The notes: generated by a model from the letters alone, not told the origin. A stretch of 64,000 nt of DNA from Erwinia amylovora (GCF_017161565.1 NZ_CP066796.1:558001-622000), one strand, 5' to 3'; shown: positions 19,356-28,534, numbered from the stretch's first letter. Program-made: numbers and translations.

Positions 19356-19401
19356 TTAACTGCGTCTTGATAAGCCGTGCCGCACCGGCACGGAGAGAAA
19401 A

Positions 19402-20829
19402 TTAATAATCAACCTGCTGGCTCAGTTGCGCGCCGTTGCTGCTGATAACGCGCTGATACCAGTGAAAACTCTTCTTACGATAGCGCGCCAGATCTTTCAG
19501 ATCCTGTTCGTCGCGGTTGACATAGATAAAGCCGTAACGCTTGCTGATCCCCTGATGAGTACTGACCAGATCGATCGCTGACCACGGGCAGTAACCGAAG
19601 ATCCGCACACCATCGCTGATGGCAAGCTGCAGCTGTGCCAGATGCTCGCTGAGATACTCAATACGGTAATCGTCGTAAATCTTGTTACCCTCCGCCAGCC
19701 GATCACAGGCTCCAAGGCCGTTTTCCGTGACCAGCAGCGGCAGCCGGTAGCGATCGTAGATTTCGCGGGCGGTAATACGAAAACCGACTGGATCGACGTA
19801 CCAGTTAAACGGGGTCTTCGGCAGATGCGGGTTATTGGTGCCGACATACACGCAGCGGTCGGTACCGGCCATTTGCTGATCGACTCTGTGTTCTGCTGCC
19901 TTTTGCTCGCTTGTTTCCGCGGCAACGGTGGCGGAGGCATAGTAATTAAAGGCAATAAAGTCAGGCTTCGCCTGCTTCAGCAGGCTCATATCAGTTGCGC
20001 GAATGTCAGGCAGCCAGCCCTTTTCCTCCAGGAAGCGCCAGGCGACCGTGTTGTATCGGCCATGGCAGGCGAGATCGAGATACAGCCAGTTACGGATCGC
20101 GGTGAAATTATTCGCTGCCAGCACGTCTTGCGGTTTACTGGTGGCCGGGTACACGCAGGAGATATTCGGTGCCGGGCCAATCTTAGCCGCCGGCAGCATC
20201 TGGTGGCAGGCAATCATCACCCGCGCCTGTGCCAGCATCATATGATGGTTTTGCTGATACAGCGTTTTATGCGGGTTTGGCGTTCCGGCGGGCAGTGTAC
20301 CGATAATATCCCCTTTGAGGATCATCATGTTCTGCTCATTAATGGTCAGCCAGTATTTCACCCGATCGCCGTAAAGCCCGAAGCAGGTGCGGGCAAAATG
20401 CTCAAATGCGTCGATGGTGGCCGGGTCAGACCAACCGCCTTTTTCCTGTAGCGCCCAGGGAAGATCGAAATGGTACAGCGTGACCAGTGGCTCAATGCCA
20501 TGTTCAGTCAGGGCATCGATCAGCCGCTGGTAGAAGTCCACGCCTTGCGCATTCCGCTCGCCAATGCCCTGAGGAAACAGGCGGCTCCACGAAATGGAAA
20601 AACGGTAGGTTTTCAGCCCCAGTTCAGCGAACAATGCCACATCCTCGGCAAAGCGGTGGTAGTGATCGCTGGTAACGCTGAAGTCACTGAGGCGCGGGTC
20701 AAACTGTGCCTTATCGATCACCGATGGCCCTTTGCCATCCCGATCTGCCGCGCCCTCAACCTGATAGGCCGAAGTGGATGCTCCCCATAAAAAATCGTCA
20801 GGGAAGGGTGTTAAACCAGGGTATTGCAT
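19402..20829 (-). CDS. GH1 6-phospho-beta-glucosidase, first copy in operon
   Basis: 475 residues of GH1: PDDFLWGASTSAYQVEGA near the start, acid/base Glu in YWLTINEQNMM, nucleophile Glu in LLVTENGLGACD, and C-terminal KRYGFIYVNRDEQDLKDLARYRKKSFHWY. It is a paralogue of the downstream gene, clearly diverged (TINEQN against TFNEIN). Two phospho-beta-glucosidases behind one PTS permease suggest complementary substrates, for example aryl-beta-glucosides such as arbutin and salicin from rosaceous plants, and cellobiose. That substrate idea is inference. It lies 49 nt downstream of the IIA gene. Confidence 0.9.
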   Translation of the reverse strand: MQYPGLTPFPDDFLWGASTSAYQVEGAADRDGKGPSVIDKAQFDPRLSDFSVTSDHYHRFAEDVALFAELGLKTYRFSISWSRLFPQGIGERNAQGVDFYQRLIDALTEHGIEPLVTLYHFDLPWALQEKGGWSDPATIDAFEHFARTCFGLYGDRVKYWLTINEQNMMILKGDIIGTLPAGTPNPHKTLYQQNHHMMLAQARVMIACHQMLPAAKIGPAPNISCVYPATSKPQDVLAANNFTAIRNWLYLDLACHGRYNTVAWRFLEEKGWLPDIRATDMSLLKQAKPDFIAFNYYASATVAAETSEQKAAEHRVDQQMAGTDRCVYVGTNNPHLPKTPFNWYVDPVGFRITAREIYDRYRLPLLVTENGLGACDRLAEGNKIYDDYRIEYLSEHLAQLQLAISDGVRIFGYCPWSAIDLVSTHQGISKRYGFIYVNRDEQDLKDLARYRKKSFHWYQRVISSNGAQLSQQVDY

Positions 20830-20878
20830 CCTTAACTCCTTGTTATCTGTTGCGGCACAGTTTCAGTGACCGACCAGG

Positions 20879-21205
20879 CTACTGCCTGGACTGTTTCAAT
20901 AACTGCACTTCGCGGTGAAGAATAATGATCTCTTCTGCCAGTTCGCGACACAGCATGGCGCTCATCAGGTGATCCTGGGCATGCACCAGGATCAGGTTGA
21001 CCGGCACCTTGCCGACCCCTTCGTCTGCCCCGATTAGCGCGGTTTGGATCTTGTGCGCGGCCCTGGCGGCGGTGGTTGCGGCCGCCAGCTGGCGATCCGC
21101 CTCTTGCCAGTCATAACTGCGTGCAGCACGCAATGCCTGCATCGCACAGGAGCGTGCTTCACCAGCCTGAATAATCAGCTCCATCACCGTTGTTTCCATA
21201 TCCAT
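20879..21205 (-). CDS. PTS lactose/cellobiose-family IIA component
   Basis: 108 residues of the trimeric all-helical IIA(Lac/Chb) family. Visible landmarks are MELIIQAGEARSCAMQALRAA, AAHKIQTALI and the phosphoryl-accepting His in LILVHAQDHLMSAML (about residue 78). It receives phosphate from HPr and passes it to the IIB component encoded two genes upstream. The gene begins 2 nt after the IIC stop, so all three PTS components form one transcription unit. Confidence 0.92.
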   Translation of the reverse strand: MDMETTVMELIIQAGEARSCAMQALRAARSYDWQEADRQLAAATTAARAAHKIQTALIGADEGVGKVPVNLILVHAQDHLMSAMLCRELAEEIIILHREVQLLKQSRQ

Positions 21206-21207
21206 GC

Positions 21208-22527
21208 TCAGTTCTCCACCGCGCTCAGTTTGTCTTCAGCCGCAGCGGGCTGTTCCTGTTGTAACAACTGGCGTTCATACATTTTGAAGAACGGATAATA
21301 GATCAGTGTCGAAATCACAATCAGCACGCCGATCAGAATCACGGCGCGATAGTCCCAGCCGGTGGACCACGCGGCACCGACAGGGCCGGGCGTGGTCCAG
21401 GGAGCAAGTGATACGACATGATTCACCATATCGGTGCGGGTGGCGATCCAGGCGATAATCGCATTCACCACAGGAGCGGTGATAAAGGGAATAAACAGCA
21501 GTGGGTTCATCACTATTGGAGAGCCGAAGATAATCGGCTCATTGATATTGAACATGCCCGGAACCAGGCCCAGTTTGGCAATAGAGCGCAAATGCGCCGA
21601 ACGGCTACGCAGGTAAAGGAACACCAGGCCCATGGTCGAACCGGAACCGCCAATGACGATAAAGAATTGCCAGAACGGCTCGATGAAGATCTGACTGATG
21701 GGTTCTGCGCTGTTCAATGCCTGCTGGTTAATCCCAAGGTTGGTGAGCCAGAATGCCTGCAAAATACCGCCGACGATCACCGCCCCGTGGATGCCTGCAA
21801 ACCAAAGCAGGTGGCAAAGCAGCACGGCAATCAGCACCGCTGGCAGGGAGTCAGACGCAGAGATGACCGGTTTGAACACGGCCATAATCGCCTGTGGCAG
21901 CAGCATGCCGAACTGATCCTGAATCAGTAGGTTGAGCGGAAACAGCGTCAGGAAAATGGCGAGGATCGGGATGAGCAAGTCAAAGGACTGACGTATTTTG
22001 GGCGGCACCTGTTCCGGCAACCTGATGCCAATATGGTGTTTTTGCAGTAAGTGCATTAGCTCGGTGGAATAAAGGCTGACCAGAATCGCAGTAAAAATAC
22101 CTTCTCCTCCCAGTGAGCCGACCGGCAAAGCGCTGTTGCTCTGCGGTGCGGCCACCACCAGGAATGACATTAACGCCAGGCACGCGGCCATAAAGCCGTT
22201 CATCTTGTAGCTGATGGCGAGGTTGTAGGCGATAGCGGCAGCGATATACACCGCCATAATGCCCATCGTCATGTTGTAGGGCATCATGATTTGCGCGATA
22301 TGACGATCCACCAGCCCCAGCCACCATTGGGCAAACGCCCACTGACTATCAGCAGCGAACGGCGGGTGAGCAAATAGCAGCATAAATGAGCCAACAATCA
22401 GGAATGGCATCGAGGAGATAAAGCCGTCTTTGATGGCCATAACGTGGCGCTGACTGGATAAACGTGCAGCAACAGGGCCGATGCGGTTTTCAATAACGGC
22501 AAACAGGCTCTCGCTGAGGCTGCTCAT
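21208..22527 (-). CDS. PTS lactose/cellobiose-family IIC permease
   Basis: 439 residues, about ten membrane helices. Family markers are AIKDGFISSMPFLIVGSFML near the N-terminus, LCHLLWFAGIHGAVIVGGI and GMFNINEPIIFGSPIVMNPLLFIPF, the last being the conserved substrate-site region of IIC(Cel). It carries the sugar across the inner membrane during phosphorylation. The start overlaps the IIB stop by 4 nt (ATGA), showing translational coupling. Confidence 0.92.
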   Translation of the reverse strand: MSSLSESLFAVIENRIGPVAARLSSQRHVMAIKDGFISSMPFLIVGSFMLLFAHPPFAADSQWAFAQWWLGLVDRHIAQIMMPYNMTMGIMAVYIAAAIAYNLAISYKMNGFMAACLALMSFLVVAAPQSNSALPVGSLGGEGIFTAILVSLYSTELMHLLQKHHIGIRLPEQVPPKIRQSFDLLIPILAIFLTLFPLNLLIQDQFGMLLPQAIMAVFKPVISASDSLPAVLIAVLLCHLLWFAGIHGAVIVGGILQAFWLTNLGINQQALNSAEPISQIFIEPFWQFFIVIGGSGSTMGLVFLYLRSRSAHLRSIAKLGLVPGMFNINEPIIFGSPIVMNPLLFIPFITAPVVNAIIAWIATRTDMVNHVVSLAPWTTPGPVGAAWSTGWDYRAVILIGVLIVISTLIYYPFFKMYERQLLQQEQPAAAEDKLSAVEN

Positions 22528-22847
22528 TGGGCAACCCTGGCATTTTCAATCATCGACAGTGCTTCAGCCAGAATCTTCTCGCCGTTCATGGTGCCGTAAT
22601 CCATGGTGTTGATAACAGCGATGGGTTTATTCAGCTCCCCGGCCAGCGGGGCAAAGTCTGCCAGTTTATATTTGATCTGTGGGCCAAGCAGACAGCAGTC
22701 GCACCCGCTAATCTGCTCGTTAAATTCGTCAAGACCCACCGCGTTAATGTCGACCGCGATGTTTTTTTCCTTTGCCGCTTTTTCCATGCGTTGTACTACC
22801 ATGCTGGTGGACATACCTGCGGCACAACAGAGTAATATTTTATTCAT
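22524..22847 (-). CDS. PTS lactose/cellobiose-family IIB component
   Basis: 107 residues from the ATG at 22847, preceded by GGAGACC. It starts MNKILLCCAAGMSTSMVVQRM; the phosphorylated Cys is the second of the CC pair in the P-loop CAAGMSTS. Further landmarks are CDCCLLGPQIKY and the C-terminal INTMDYGTMNGEKIL. It is the first gene of the beta-glucoside operon and transfers phosphate from IIA to the sugar bound by IIC. Confidence 0.92.
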   Translation of the reverse strand: MNKILLCCAAGMSTSMVVQRMEKAAKEKNIAVDINAVGLDEFNEQISGCDCCLLGPQIKYKLADFAPLAGELNKPIAVINTMDYGTMNGEKILAEALSMIENARVAQ

Positions 22848-22898
22848 GGCGGGTCTCCAGTCTGTTTTATATATAAATAGCCGAAGAAGCTCCGTTTC

Positions 22899-22912
22899 TG
22901 CAACCGGTTTCA
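22899..22912. promoter_or_regulatory. LacI/AscG-type operator
   Basis: TGCAACCGGTTTCA differs at one position from the palindrome TGAAACCGGTTTCA that I recall for E. coli AscG. It lies 52 bp before the IIB start, where a repressor would block the PTS operon. Confidence 0.65.
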
Positions 22913-22929
22913 TATTATTTGATTTGTTC

Positions 22930-22945
22930 TGTGATCGCGATCTCA
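22930..22945. promoter_or_regulatory. Candidate CRP site
   Basis: TGTGATCGCGATCTCA resembles TGTGA-N6-TCACA with one mismatch in the right half. It sits upstream of the operator with respect to the PTS operon, in line with catabolite control. Moderate match only. Confidence 0.45.
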
Positions 22946-23195
22946 ATTGATCGGGATCCTCCACGGGAAAAGGTTAAACTTTACGCTCCATCGCTATATC
23001 AAATTTGATGTTAATTATATAACCCCGGGATGAATTAAATATATAAACCGACGGTAAACTTGTCGATTTTTTGCGCATCGTCATGCGTCTGGACGAAAAT
23101 AATGTTATTTATTTCAATGTCTTATTTTATTAAGTTGGGCGGTAAAGCGAAACAGGCTATTATGGCAGCCATGATTTAGCTTTAAGGATGAGATG

Positions 23196-24218
23196 ATGAT
23201 TACTATGCTGGACGTTGCAAAAAAAGCAGGCGTTTCTAAAGCGACCGTTTCCAGGGTATTAGCAGGAAATAATTATGTCAGTAAAACCACTCAGGAACGG
23301 GTATTTAAAGCGATTAAAGAGACCGGATATCGGCCTAATTTACTGGCGCGTAATTTGGCAACCAGCAAATCACAAAATATTGGGTTGGTAGTGACCAATA
23401 CCCTGTATAACGGCCCCTACTTTAGTGAATTGTTATTCCAGGCTGCGACCATGACCGAACAGCACGGTCGCCAGCTGCTCCTTGCCGATGGCAAGCATGA
23501 TGCACGTCAGGAGCGGCAGGCTATCGAGTTTCTTCTCGATTTGCGCTGCGACGCGATTATTATTTATCCACGCTTCCTCAATACTGCCGAGCTGGATGAC
23601 ATTATTGCGCGAACCAGCAAGCCGATCATTGTGGTCAATCGGCAGCTGGAAAAACATCCCGCGCACTGCGTCATCGCCGCTCATGAGAAAAACAGTTTTG
23701 AGGCGGTTAATCACCTGGTGGCTCAGGGGCACCGTGACATCGCTTTTATCCGTGGTGCATCCGGCTCGCCAACCGGGCTTAGCCGCTTTAACGGTTATCT
23801 TAAGGCATTACGGGCGCATCACATTGTCCCGGATGAGCAGCGGGTAACAAAGGGGGAATGGACACTGCAAAGCGGCTATGCAGCGGCGCAGGAGCTGCTG
23901 GCGCGCGGCGCGCAATTTACCGCCCTGGTTGCGAGCAACGACGATATGGCGATCGGCGCTGCGCGTGCGCTGCACCGTGCCGGAAAGCGCATCCCACAGG
24001 ATGTCTCGCTGCTCAGCTTTGATGATATCCCGATGGCGTCGTTCTTTGAGCCACCGCTCACCACGGTGCATGTACCGGTCGGTGAGATGATCCAGCATAC
24101 CCTGGATAAGCTGGTTCTGATGCTGGACGGGCAGTCCAGCGAACCGCTGTCAGCCATCGAAGGCCGCCTTATGATTCGCGATTCTGTGGCCCCCGGCCCC
24201 TGGCGGGACCGTGAATAA
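23196..24218 (+). CDS. LacI-family repressor, AscG-like
   Basis: 340 residues from the ATG at 23196 (AAGGA 7 nt upstream; the adjacent ATG at 23193 is too close). The N-terminal helix-turn-helix reads MLDVAKKAGVSKATVSRVLAGN, followed by the hinge helix (RPNLLARNLATSKSQNIGLV) and a periplasmic-binding-protein-like core (YFSELLFQAATMTEQHGRQLLLADG, LSFDDIPMASFFEPPLTTV). The whole resembles E. coli AscG. It is divergent from the PTS/phospho-beta-glucosidase operon, and an AscG-like operator lies between, so local repression relieved by a phosphorylated or free beta-glucoside is likely. Confidence 0.9.
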   Translation: MITMLDVAKKAGVSKATVSRVLAGNNYVSKTTQERVFKAIKETGYRPNLLARNLATSKSQNIGLVVTNTLYNGPYFSELLFQAATMTEQHGRQLLLADGKHDARQERQAIEFLLDLRCDAIIIYPRFLNTAELDDIIARTSKPIIVVNRQLEKHPAHCVIAAHEKNSFEAVNHLVAQGHRDIAFIRGASGSPTGLSRFNGYLKALRAHHIVPDEQRVTKGEWTLQSGYAAAQELLARGAQFTALVASNDDMAIGAARALHRAGKRIPQDVSLLSFDDIPMASFFEPPLTTVHVPVGEMIQHTLDKLVLMLDGQSSEPLSAIEGRLMIRDSVAPGPWRDRE

Positions 24219-24287
24219 TTTTTCTTCTCGCTGGGAGGGTTGTGAAGCATTTCTTCCCGACTTTTGCCCGGCGCGCACGGCCGGTGA

Positions 24288-25583
24288 TCAAACGACGGCG
24301 GCAACTACCCGGTTGCGCAACGCCAACGTCAGCAGATAATAGATGATGCATGAGACCAGCAGCGAGTTTAGCGTTGGAACACCCCAGTCGATGATTATCC
24401 CCACCGCACTGCCGATGAGGGTGGCGATAATAGCCACCCAGCCAATCCCCGGCGTTTGGTCATCGTCGGGCAGCTTGCCTTGCGTGCGGCTGCTATCCAG
24501 CGCTGCGCGATGAGTGCGTAACAACAGATAGTCGACCAGCATAATACCGAGAATCGGTGGAAACACGACGCCGAGAAAAGTCAGGAAATCTACGAAGTGG
24601 TCAAGAATTCCAAGCACCGACAGCAGAGTGCCTGCCAGACCGATCGCCAGCGTGGTATATTGGTATTGCAGCTTTTTGCCAAATATTCCTTCTACGGCGT
24701 TGATCACCCCAAGTGAAGAGGAATAAAGGTTCAAATCGTTAACGCGCAGAGTAGAAAGGATAACCACCAGCAGTCCTGTCCCGCCCGCTGCTTGTGACAT
24801 TATGCTCACCACATCGGCAGTTTGCAGGGTGCGCGCGATCATAATTGCCAGTCCGTTTACGATAAATTCGCCGGCAATAATCGTCGTCAGCGTTATCGCC
24901 GCCACCTGTTTTGCCGAACGGGAATAGCGTGTCAGGTCCGGCGTCATCAGGCTGGCAACGGTTGCCCCGCCGACCACCATAGTGATGGCGGCGCTAAGGG
25001 TAAGCGGGCTACCGCTGGGGGTCAACTCACTGATCTGCTGCAGGCTGTGCCCGGACAGAGTACGGAATGAGATAAAACCAACCAGGCAGATAAACAGCGG
25101 CACCGCAATGCGTGCCGTGAACCGCAGCGCCTTAAAGCCAAAAGTAACCACAATGGTCAGCAGCAAGCCAGTCAGGCTGGCCGCCAGCGGAAAGCCCAGC
25201 GCGTCACCGAGGGCGAAATTCAGCGATTTGGCAAATATGGCATTTTGAATGCCAAACCAGCCCAGCAGGCTGACTGCCACAACCAGGCCGATTAACACCG
25301 ATCCAAAACGACCAAAACCGCACCAGCGTGCCAGCAGGCTACCGGCGATGCCTTCTTGCATTCCGGCGTAGCCAAGACCAAAGGTGACGATGCCAAAAAT
25401 CACGCTACCGGCTAAAATAGCCAGGAACGCCGAGCCTAAACTCATCGAATCACCCAGGATGGCGGCGAGCATAAATTGATCCAGCGCGGTTAGCATTCCC
25501 ATATGGACAACCGCAACGCTTAAAAAAGAGACGCGCTTATTTTCAGGCACGCGACTGAGTGGATAATCTTCAATACGGATCAC
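24288..25583 (-). CDS. NCS1-family nucleobase permease, CodB-like
   Basis: 431 residues with about twelve hydrophobic segments. Features are the N-terminal IEDYPLSRVPENKRVSFLSVAVVHMGMLTALDQFMLAA, the helix-1 to helix-3 region GYAGMQEGIAGSLLARWCGFGRFGS, LLGWFGIQNAIFAKSL, and TPDLTRYSRSAKQVA in mid-protein, which resembles the conserved TADYSRYAR-like motif of cytosine permease. It probably imports a nucleobase or related compound with a cation. No catabolic gene is adjacent; a LuxR-type regulator lies 21 nt upstream in the same direction. Confidence 0.82.
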   Translation of the reverse strand: MIRIEDYPLSRVPENKRVSFLSVAVVHMGMLTALDQFMLAAILGDSMSLGSAFLAILAGSVIFGIVTFGLGYAGMQEGIAGSLLARWCGFGRFGSVLIGLVVAVSLLGWFGIQNAIFAKSLNFALGDALGFPLAASLTGLLLTIVVTFGFKALRFTARIAVPLFICLVGFISFRTLSGHSLQQISELTPSGSPLTLSAAITMVVGGATVASLMTPDLTRYSRSAKQVAAITLTTIIAGEFIVNGLAIMIARTLQTADVVSIMSQAAGGTGLLVVILSTLRVNDLNLYSSSLGVINAVEGIFGKKLQYQYTTLAIGLAGTLLSVLGILDHFVDFLTFLGVVFPPILGIMLVDYLLLRTHRAALDSSRTQGKLPDDDQTPGIGWVAIIATLIGSAVGIIIDWGVPTLNSLLVSCIIYYLLTLALRNRVVAAVV

Positions 25584-25604
25584 TCTGAGTTTCCTTGTGT
25601 ACGA

Positions 25605-26285
25605 TTAAATAAACTGGATGCCCTTTTTGATCAGACTATCCGGAATAAAGTGATCCAGCCCGGCCTGGTGGCAAAACTCTTCAAACTGGCACAGCGTATG
25701 TACCCCGGCCTTTTGATAAAGAGTATAAATACGGTTTTCTACCGTGCGTTGGCTGAGTTTACAAAGTCGGGCTATTTCTTTAGCTGTTAAGCGTTGCAGT
25801 AGTAAAAATAACGTATCAAGTTCGGCGCGGGTAAACAGATCGCTGTTGGCTTCGGTGGTCAGTACGCCGGGTTTTTGTTGAGCGATATATTTCAGCGGCG
25901 ACATGGTGTCGAGCAGTCTGGCATTCCACGCGACGCCAATAAAAGTGCCATTTTTGTCATACAGCGGCAGTTTCTCACTGATGTAGGGCGACAAGGTTTT
26001 CTGCCCGAACCAGTAATGGGTTTCAATGACGGCCACACGACCATTGTGTGCCTGGGTACGGCGGTCGTGCTCGATCATTTCAGCTTCGTACTCGGCCCAG
26101 GCTGCCGGGAATTCACCGTCGAACCGACCCTCTATTTGAAAATTTTGCGGCGTATTGGTGTAGAGATATGCCGCCTTATTCATATAAAGATGACGTGATC
26201 CCGCGTCTTTGATGCCCCAGGGCTCGGACAAATGCTCCATCATGTTAATCAGGGCGCTGAAGTTGGCATGTTGCGCTATTTCCAT
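25605..26285 (-). CDS. LuxR-type regulator with N-terminal PAS-like domain
   Basis: 226 residues from the ATG at 26285, which has GGAGGGA directly upstream. The N-terminal 130 residues look PAS-like (EHLSEPWGIKDAGSRHLYMNKAAYLY, then PLYDKNGTFIGVAWNARLL). The C-terminus is a LuxR/GerE helix-turn-helix (LQRLTAKEIARLCKLSQRTVENRIYTLYQKAGV). This arrangement occurs in a family of enterobacterial regulators of uncertain targets. It lies immediately upstream of the NCS1 permease gene and may control it; the same direction and 21-nt gap suggest co-transcription. Confidence 0.8.
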   Translation of the reverse strand: MEIAQHANFSALINMMEHLSEPWGIKDAGSRHLYMNKAAYLYTNTPQNFQIEGRFDGEFPAAWAEYEAEMIEHDRRTQAHNGRVAVIETHYWFGQKTLSPYISEKLPLYDKNGTFIGVAWNARLLDTMSPLKYIAQQKPGVLTTEANSDLFTRAELDTLFLLLQRLTAKEIARLCKLSQRTVENRIYTLYQKAGVHTLCQFEEFCHQAGLDHFIPDSLIKKGIQFI

Positions 26286-26389
26286 ATTCCCTCCGTGGAC
26301 TATTTCTGTCATAACGTTTTCGCCAGGTAGTGACAGTTATGCTGAAAGGCATACCTGCCAGGCTCGCCACAGGTGAAAAACCTGACTTT

Positions 26390-26718
26390 TAGTAGAATTT
26401 TTGGTACTGACAGTCAACTGTACCGACACAGGCTATATGGCAATCGCGCTGCTTCGTTTCCTGTCAGGCCATTTGCATCAGGTCTCGCGCCATGCCTTGA
26501 CCAGACCTGCTTTCGCCTACCCATAGATACTGAATATCCAGAGCGCCCTGCCAGGCCTTTGCGACCAGACCGGCGGAAATGTAATTATGTTCATCACTCA
26601 GTGGTCGTGTTAGCGGATGGATATCGACCGGTGTGCTTTTTGCCTTAAGCCACCACGGGCTATCGGCAACGAATGTCTCGTCGGCAGAAGCATGGCTATC
26701 ACTTACGGTGATGTTCAT
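26390..26718 (-). pseudogene. GNAT acetyltransferase with premature stop
   Basis: The frame opens at the ATG at 26718 (MNITVSDSHASADETF...). It reads GNAT-like sequence, SAGLVAKAWQGALDIQYLWV then GESRSGQGMARDLMQMA, and hits TGA at 26464. In the same frame it then continues RDCHIACVGTVDCQYQKFY before TAA at 26390, matching the RGC-ACVDTF-FQA-FY block expected next in this family. The acetyl-CoA loop is altered (SRSGQGMA), and the C-terminal strand is missing. It is a decayed relative of the intact GNAT gene at 46521-46940. Confidence 0.65.
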
Positions 26719-27360
26719 TGATAGGGCACTCTCATTTTTAGCCGTAAATTGAACAGGATGATTTATATAGTACCGGATGTAATTATCATCTTTCCTTCAT
26801 GAATATCAAGAGTGTTTTCTCCCCCTTTCCCCAACGGATAAAAATCCCTATGGTGTGGACAGGGACGATGCCAATTTAGCACTATGCTGATACCATGCCG
26901 TCCTCGCCGTCTGCCACAAAACAGAATCAAGCCTCACCAGGGAAGGTTTGTCAGATAAGATCTTGCATCATTTAATAACAAAAATTTATCGTTTTACGAT
27001 AAGGGCCGCAGATTGTGCGGCCCCTTTTTCATTGTCGCAGCAGCGACTGGCCGGGAGTGGACTCGCTGCCAGTCAAAAGATAAGTTTAACGACGTAACAT
27101 GAAGGTTTGCTTACATCTGCCGCCTGAAAAAACTTTCTCCCTTGCAATAAGAAATCGGTCATTCGGTGAATGACCGCAATCATTTCATCGTTTTGCTGGT
27201 AAGGATGAGGAGCAGGCTGATTTGCAGAAGCTTTTACGCGCGTGGGGTTGCTGGCAAAGTGCTGCATGCCAGCCGGATGACGGGTTGGTCACTGCTGGTA
27301 CGGGAGGTAGCGGAGATGAATAACCGGTAATTTGTGCTGTTCCGCTTAGCCGGAGTAACG
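26719..27360. other. Intergenic region with an orphan terminator
   Basis: 640 bases without a convincing gene. A strong plus-strand terminator at 27002-27030 has no plus-strand coding gene before it, which raises the possibility of a small RNA transcribed from about 26.75-26.9 kb. A 64-codon minus-strand frame at 27073-27267 shows no protein-like features. Confidence 0.45.
27002..27030 (+). terminator. Orphan rho-independent terminator
   Basis: GGGCCGCA-GAT-TGCGGCCC forms an 8-bp GC-rich stem followed by CTTTTTC. The nearest plus-strand gene ends far upstream, so it either closes an unannotated small RNA or is left over from a lost gene. Confidence 0.7.
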
Positions 27361-27693
27361 CTATTGTGCCTGCATCGCGCTTATACAGCTGTCAATGTTT
27401 TTAGCCGACTTCTCTTTCTGCCCGTCACTGAGAGTTTGATATCGCGCTATCGATCGCTGGCCCAGCCGATCGTCCCAGGCCACCTGTTTTAGCGACCATG
27501 AGTTGTTTTCGCTGACGATCACCGTACGCAGTTTATCGGTAAAATCCTGCGGGCTGGTCGGGGGGCCAAGAACCACTACTGCCGCACAGGTGGCGGCATC
27601 GTAATGTGCATCATGCGCTGGCGTACGCAACGTGAACCACCCCAGTAACAGGACGGTAACGGCAAGGATTAACAGCAGGAAGTGCTTTTTCAT
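27361..27693 (-). CDS. Small membrane-anchored or exported protein of unknown function
   Basis: 110 residues starting MKKHFLLLILAVTVLLLGWF, a signal or anchor helix, followed by a polar domain with two Cys (AATCAAVVV and NIDSCISAM) that could pair in the periplasm. The ribosome site is weak and the reading frame is not recognised as any family. It lies between an orphan terminator and the Lrp-type gene. The protein-like N-terminus and codon pattern make a real gene more likely than not. Confidence 0.55.
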   Translation of the reverse strand: MKKHFLLLILAVTVLLLGWFTLRTPAHDAHYDAATCAAVVVLGPPTSPQDFTDKLRTVIVSENNSWSLKQVAWDDRLGQRSIARYQTLSDGQKEKSAKNIDSCISAMQAQ

Positions 27694-27789
27694 CTCGGTT
27701 TATCCGTGCGCGATAACAGGAAGGGCATTATACGAATAATCCGACAGGATAAAGTGTCAATGATGCGCTTTACGGCACAAACCCTCATG

Positions 27790-28275
27790 CTAGGGGATTG
27801 CATTGCAAATCGTTGCTTTAATCGGGTAGCTGGTAAGCGGCTTAATTTCCGTCATAACAAACATGCTCTGCATCGCTTTGATCCCTGTCAGGCGGCGTAG
27901 TACCGTCATAGAAAAATCGGCATAGGCATCAAGATCCCCGGCTACCACCTGTAACAAAAAGTCGGCATCACCGCCGATGCTGTAACAGGCTATCACCGAC
28001 TCCAGCGCCATGACCTCCTGCTCGAATTTGCGCGCCTGCGCTTCGCTATGGCTATCGATCGCTACACGCACAAACACCATAACACCGAGGCCAATTTTCT
28101 TACGATTCAGTACAGCGCGATACCCCTGAATGACCTTATCGTCTTCCAGTTTGCGCACTTTGCGCCAGCACGGTGATGCTGACATACCAATCTCGTCGGC
28201 CAGCGTCTGATTAGTGATACGCGCATCTTTTTGCAACAGAGCAAGAATCTTCATTTCTGGCAGGCTTAAGGTCAT
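27790..28275 (-). CDS. Lrp/AsnC-family transcriptional regulator
   Basis: 161 residues. The N-terminal helix-turn-helix reads ILALLQKDARITNQTLADEIGMSASPCWRKVRKLEDDKVI, the canonical Lrp motif with the SxSPCWRRVRxLE signature. The RAM ligand-binding domain follows (ESVIACYSIGGDADFLLQVVAGDLDAYADF). Lrp-type proteins sense amino acids as octamers or dimers. The neighbour 259 nt upstream on the same strand is the yddG-type aromatic amino-acid exporter, so control of amino-acid export is a fair inference. Confidence 0.9.
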   Translation of the reverse strand: MTLSLPEMKILALLQKDARITNQTLADEIGMSASPCWRKVRKLEDDKVIQGYRAVLNRKKIGLGVMVFVRVAIDSHSEAQARKFEQEVMALESVIACYSIGGDADFLLQVVAGDLDAYADFSMTVLRRLTGIKAMQSMFVMTEIKPLTSYPIKATICNAIP

Positions 28276-28534
28276 AATGAAAGGTATCTTCTTTAAATTG
28301 GTGATTTTGCGGTTAATTCTGCCTTTTTCTGCATATTTATCAAGCTATACGGTTAACCTTTTCCTGTCAGGTACACAGGTCATTATTGCCTGAATTTTCA
28401 GCCCTCAAGCGTGATTGTGATGAATGTTAAAGCTGTCCACCCGCATTGTGCCAACAGGTTGTGAATCGAGGGGGAGAAGGGGGGAATGTTACCAGCAGGA
28501 TCCTGCTGGCGTAGCCCATCCCATGCGAAGGCGT

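Larger units (their letters stand above)
22848..23195. other. Divergent control region of PTS operon and lacI-type gene
   Basis: A 348-bp region that must hold both divergent promoters. Besides the operator-like palindrome (22899-22912) and the CRP-like site (22930-22945) it is AT-rich from 23000 onward with no further element I can name. Confidence 0.6.

Noticed and set aside
27073-27267. 64-codon minus-strand frame
   Set aside because: No signal, motif or ribosome site; probably chance within a non-coding stretch.
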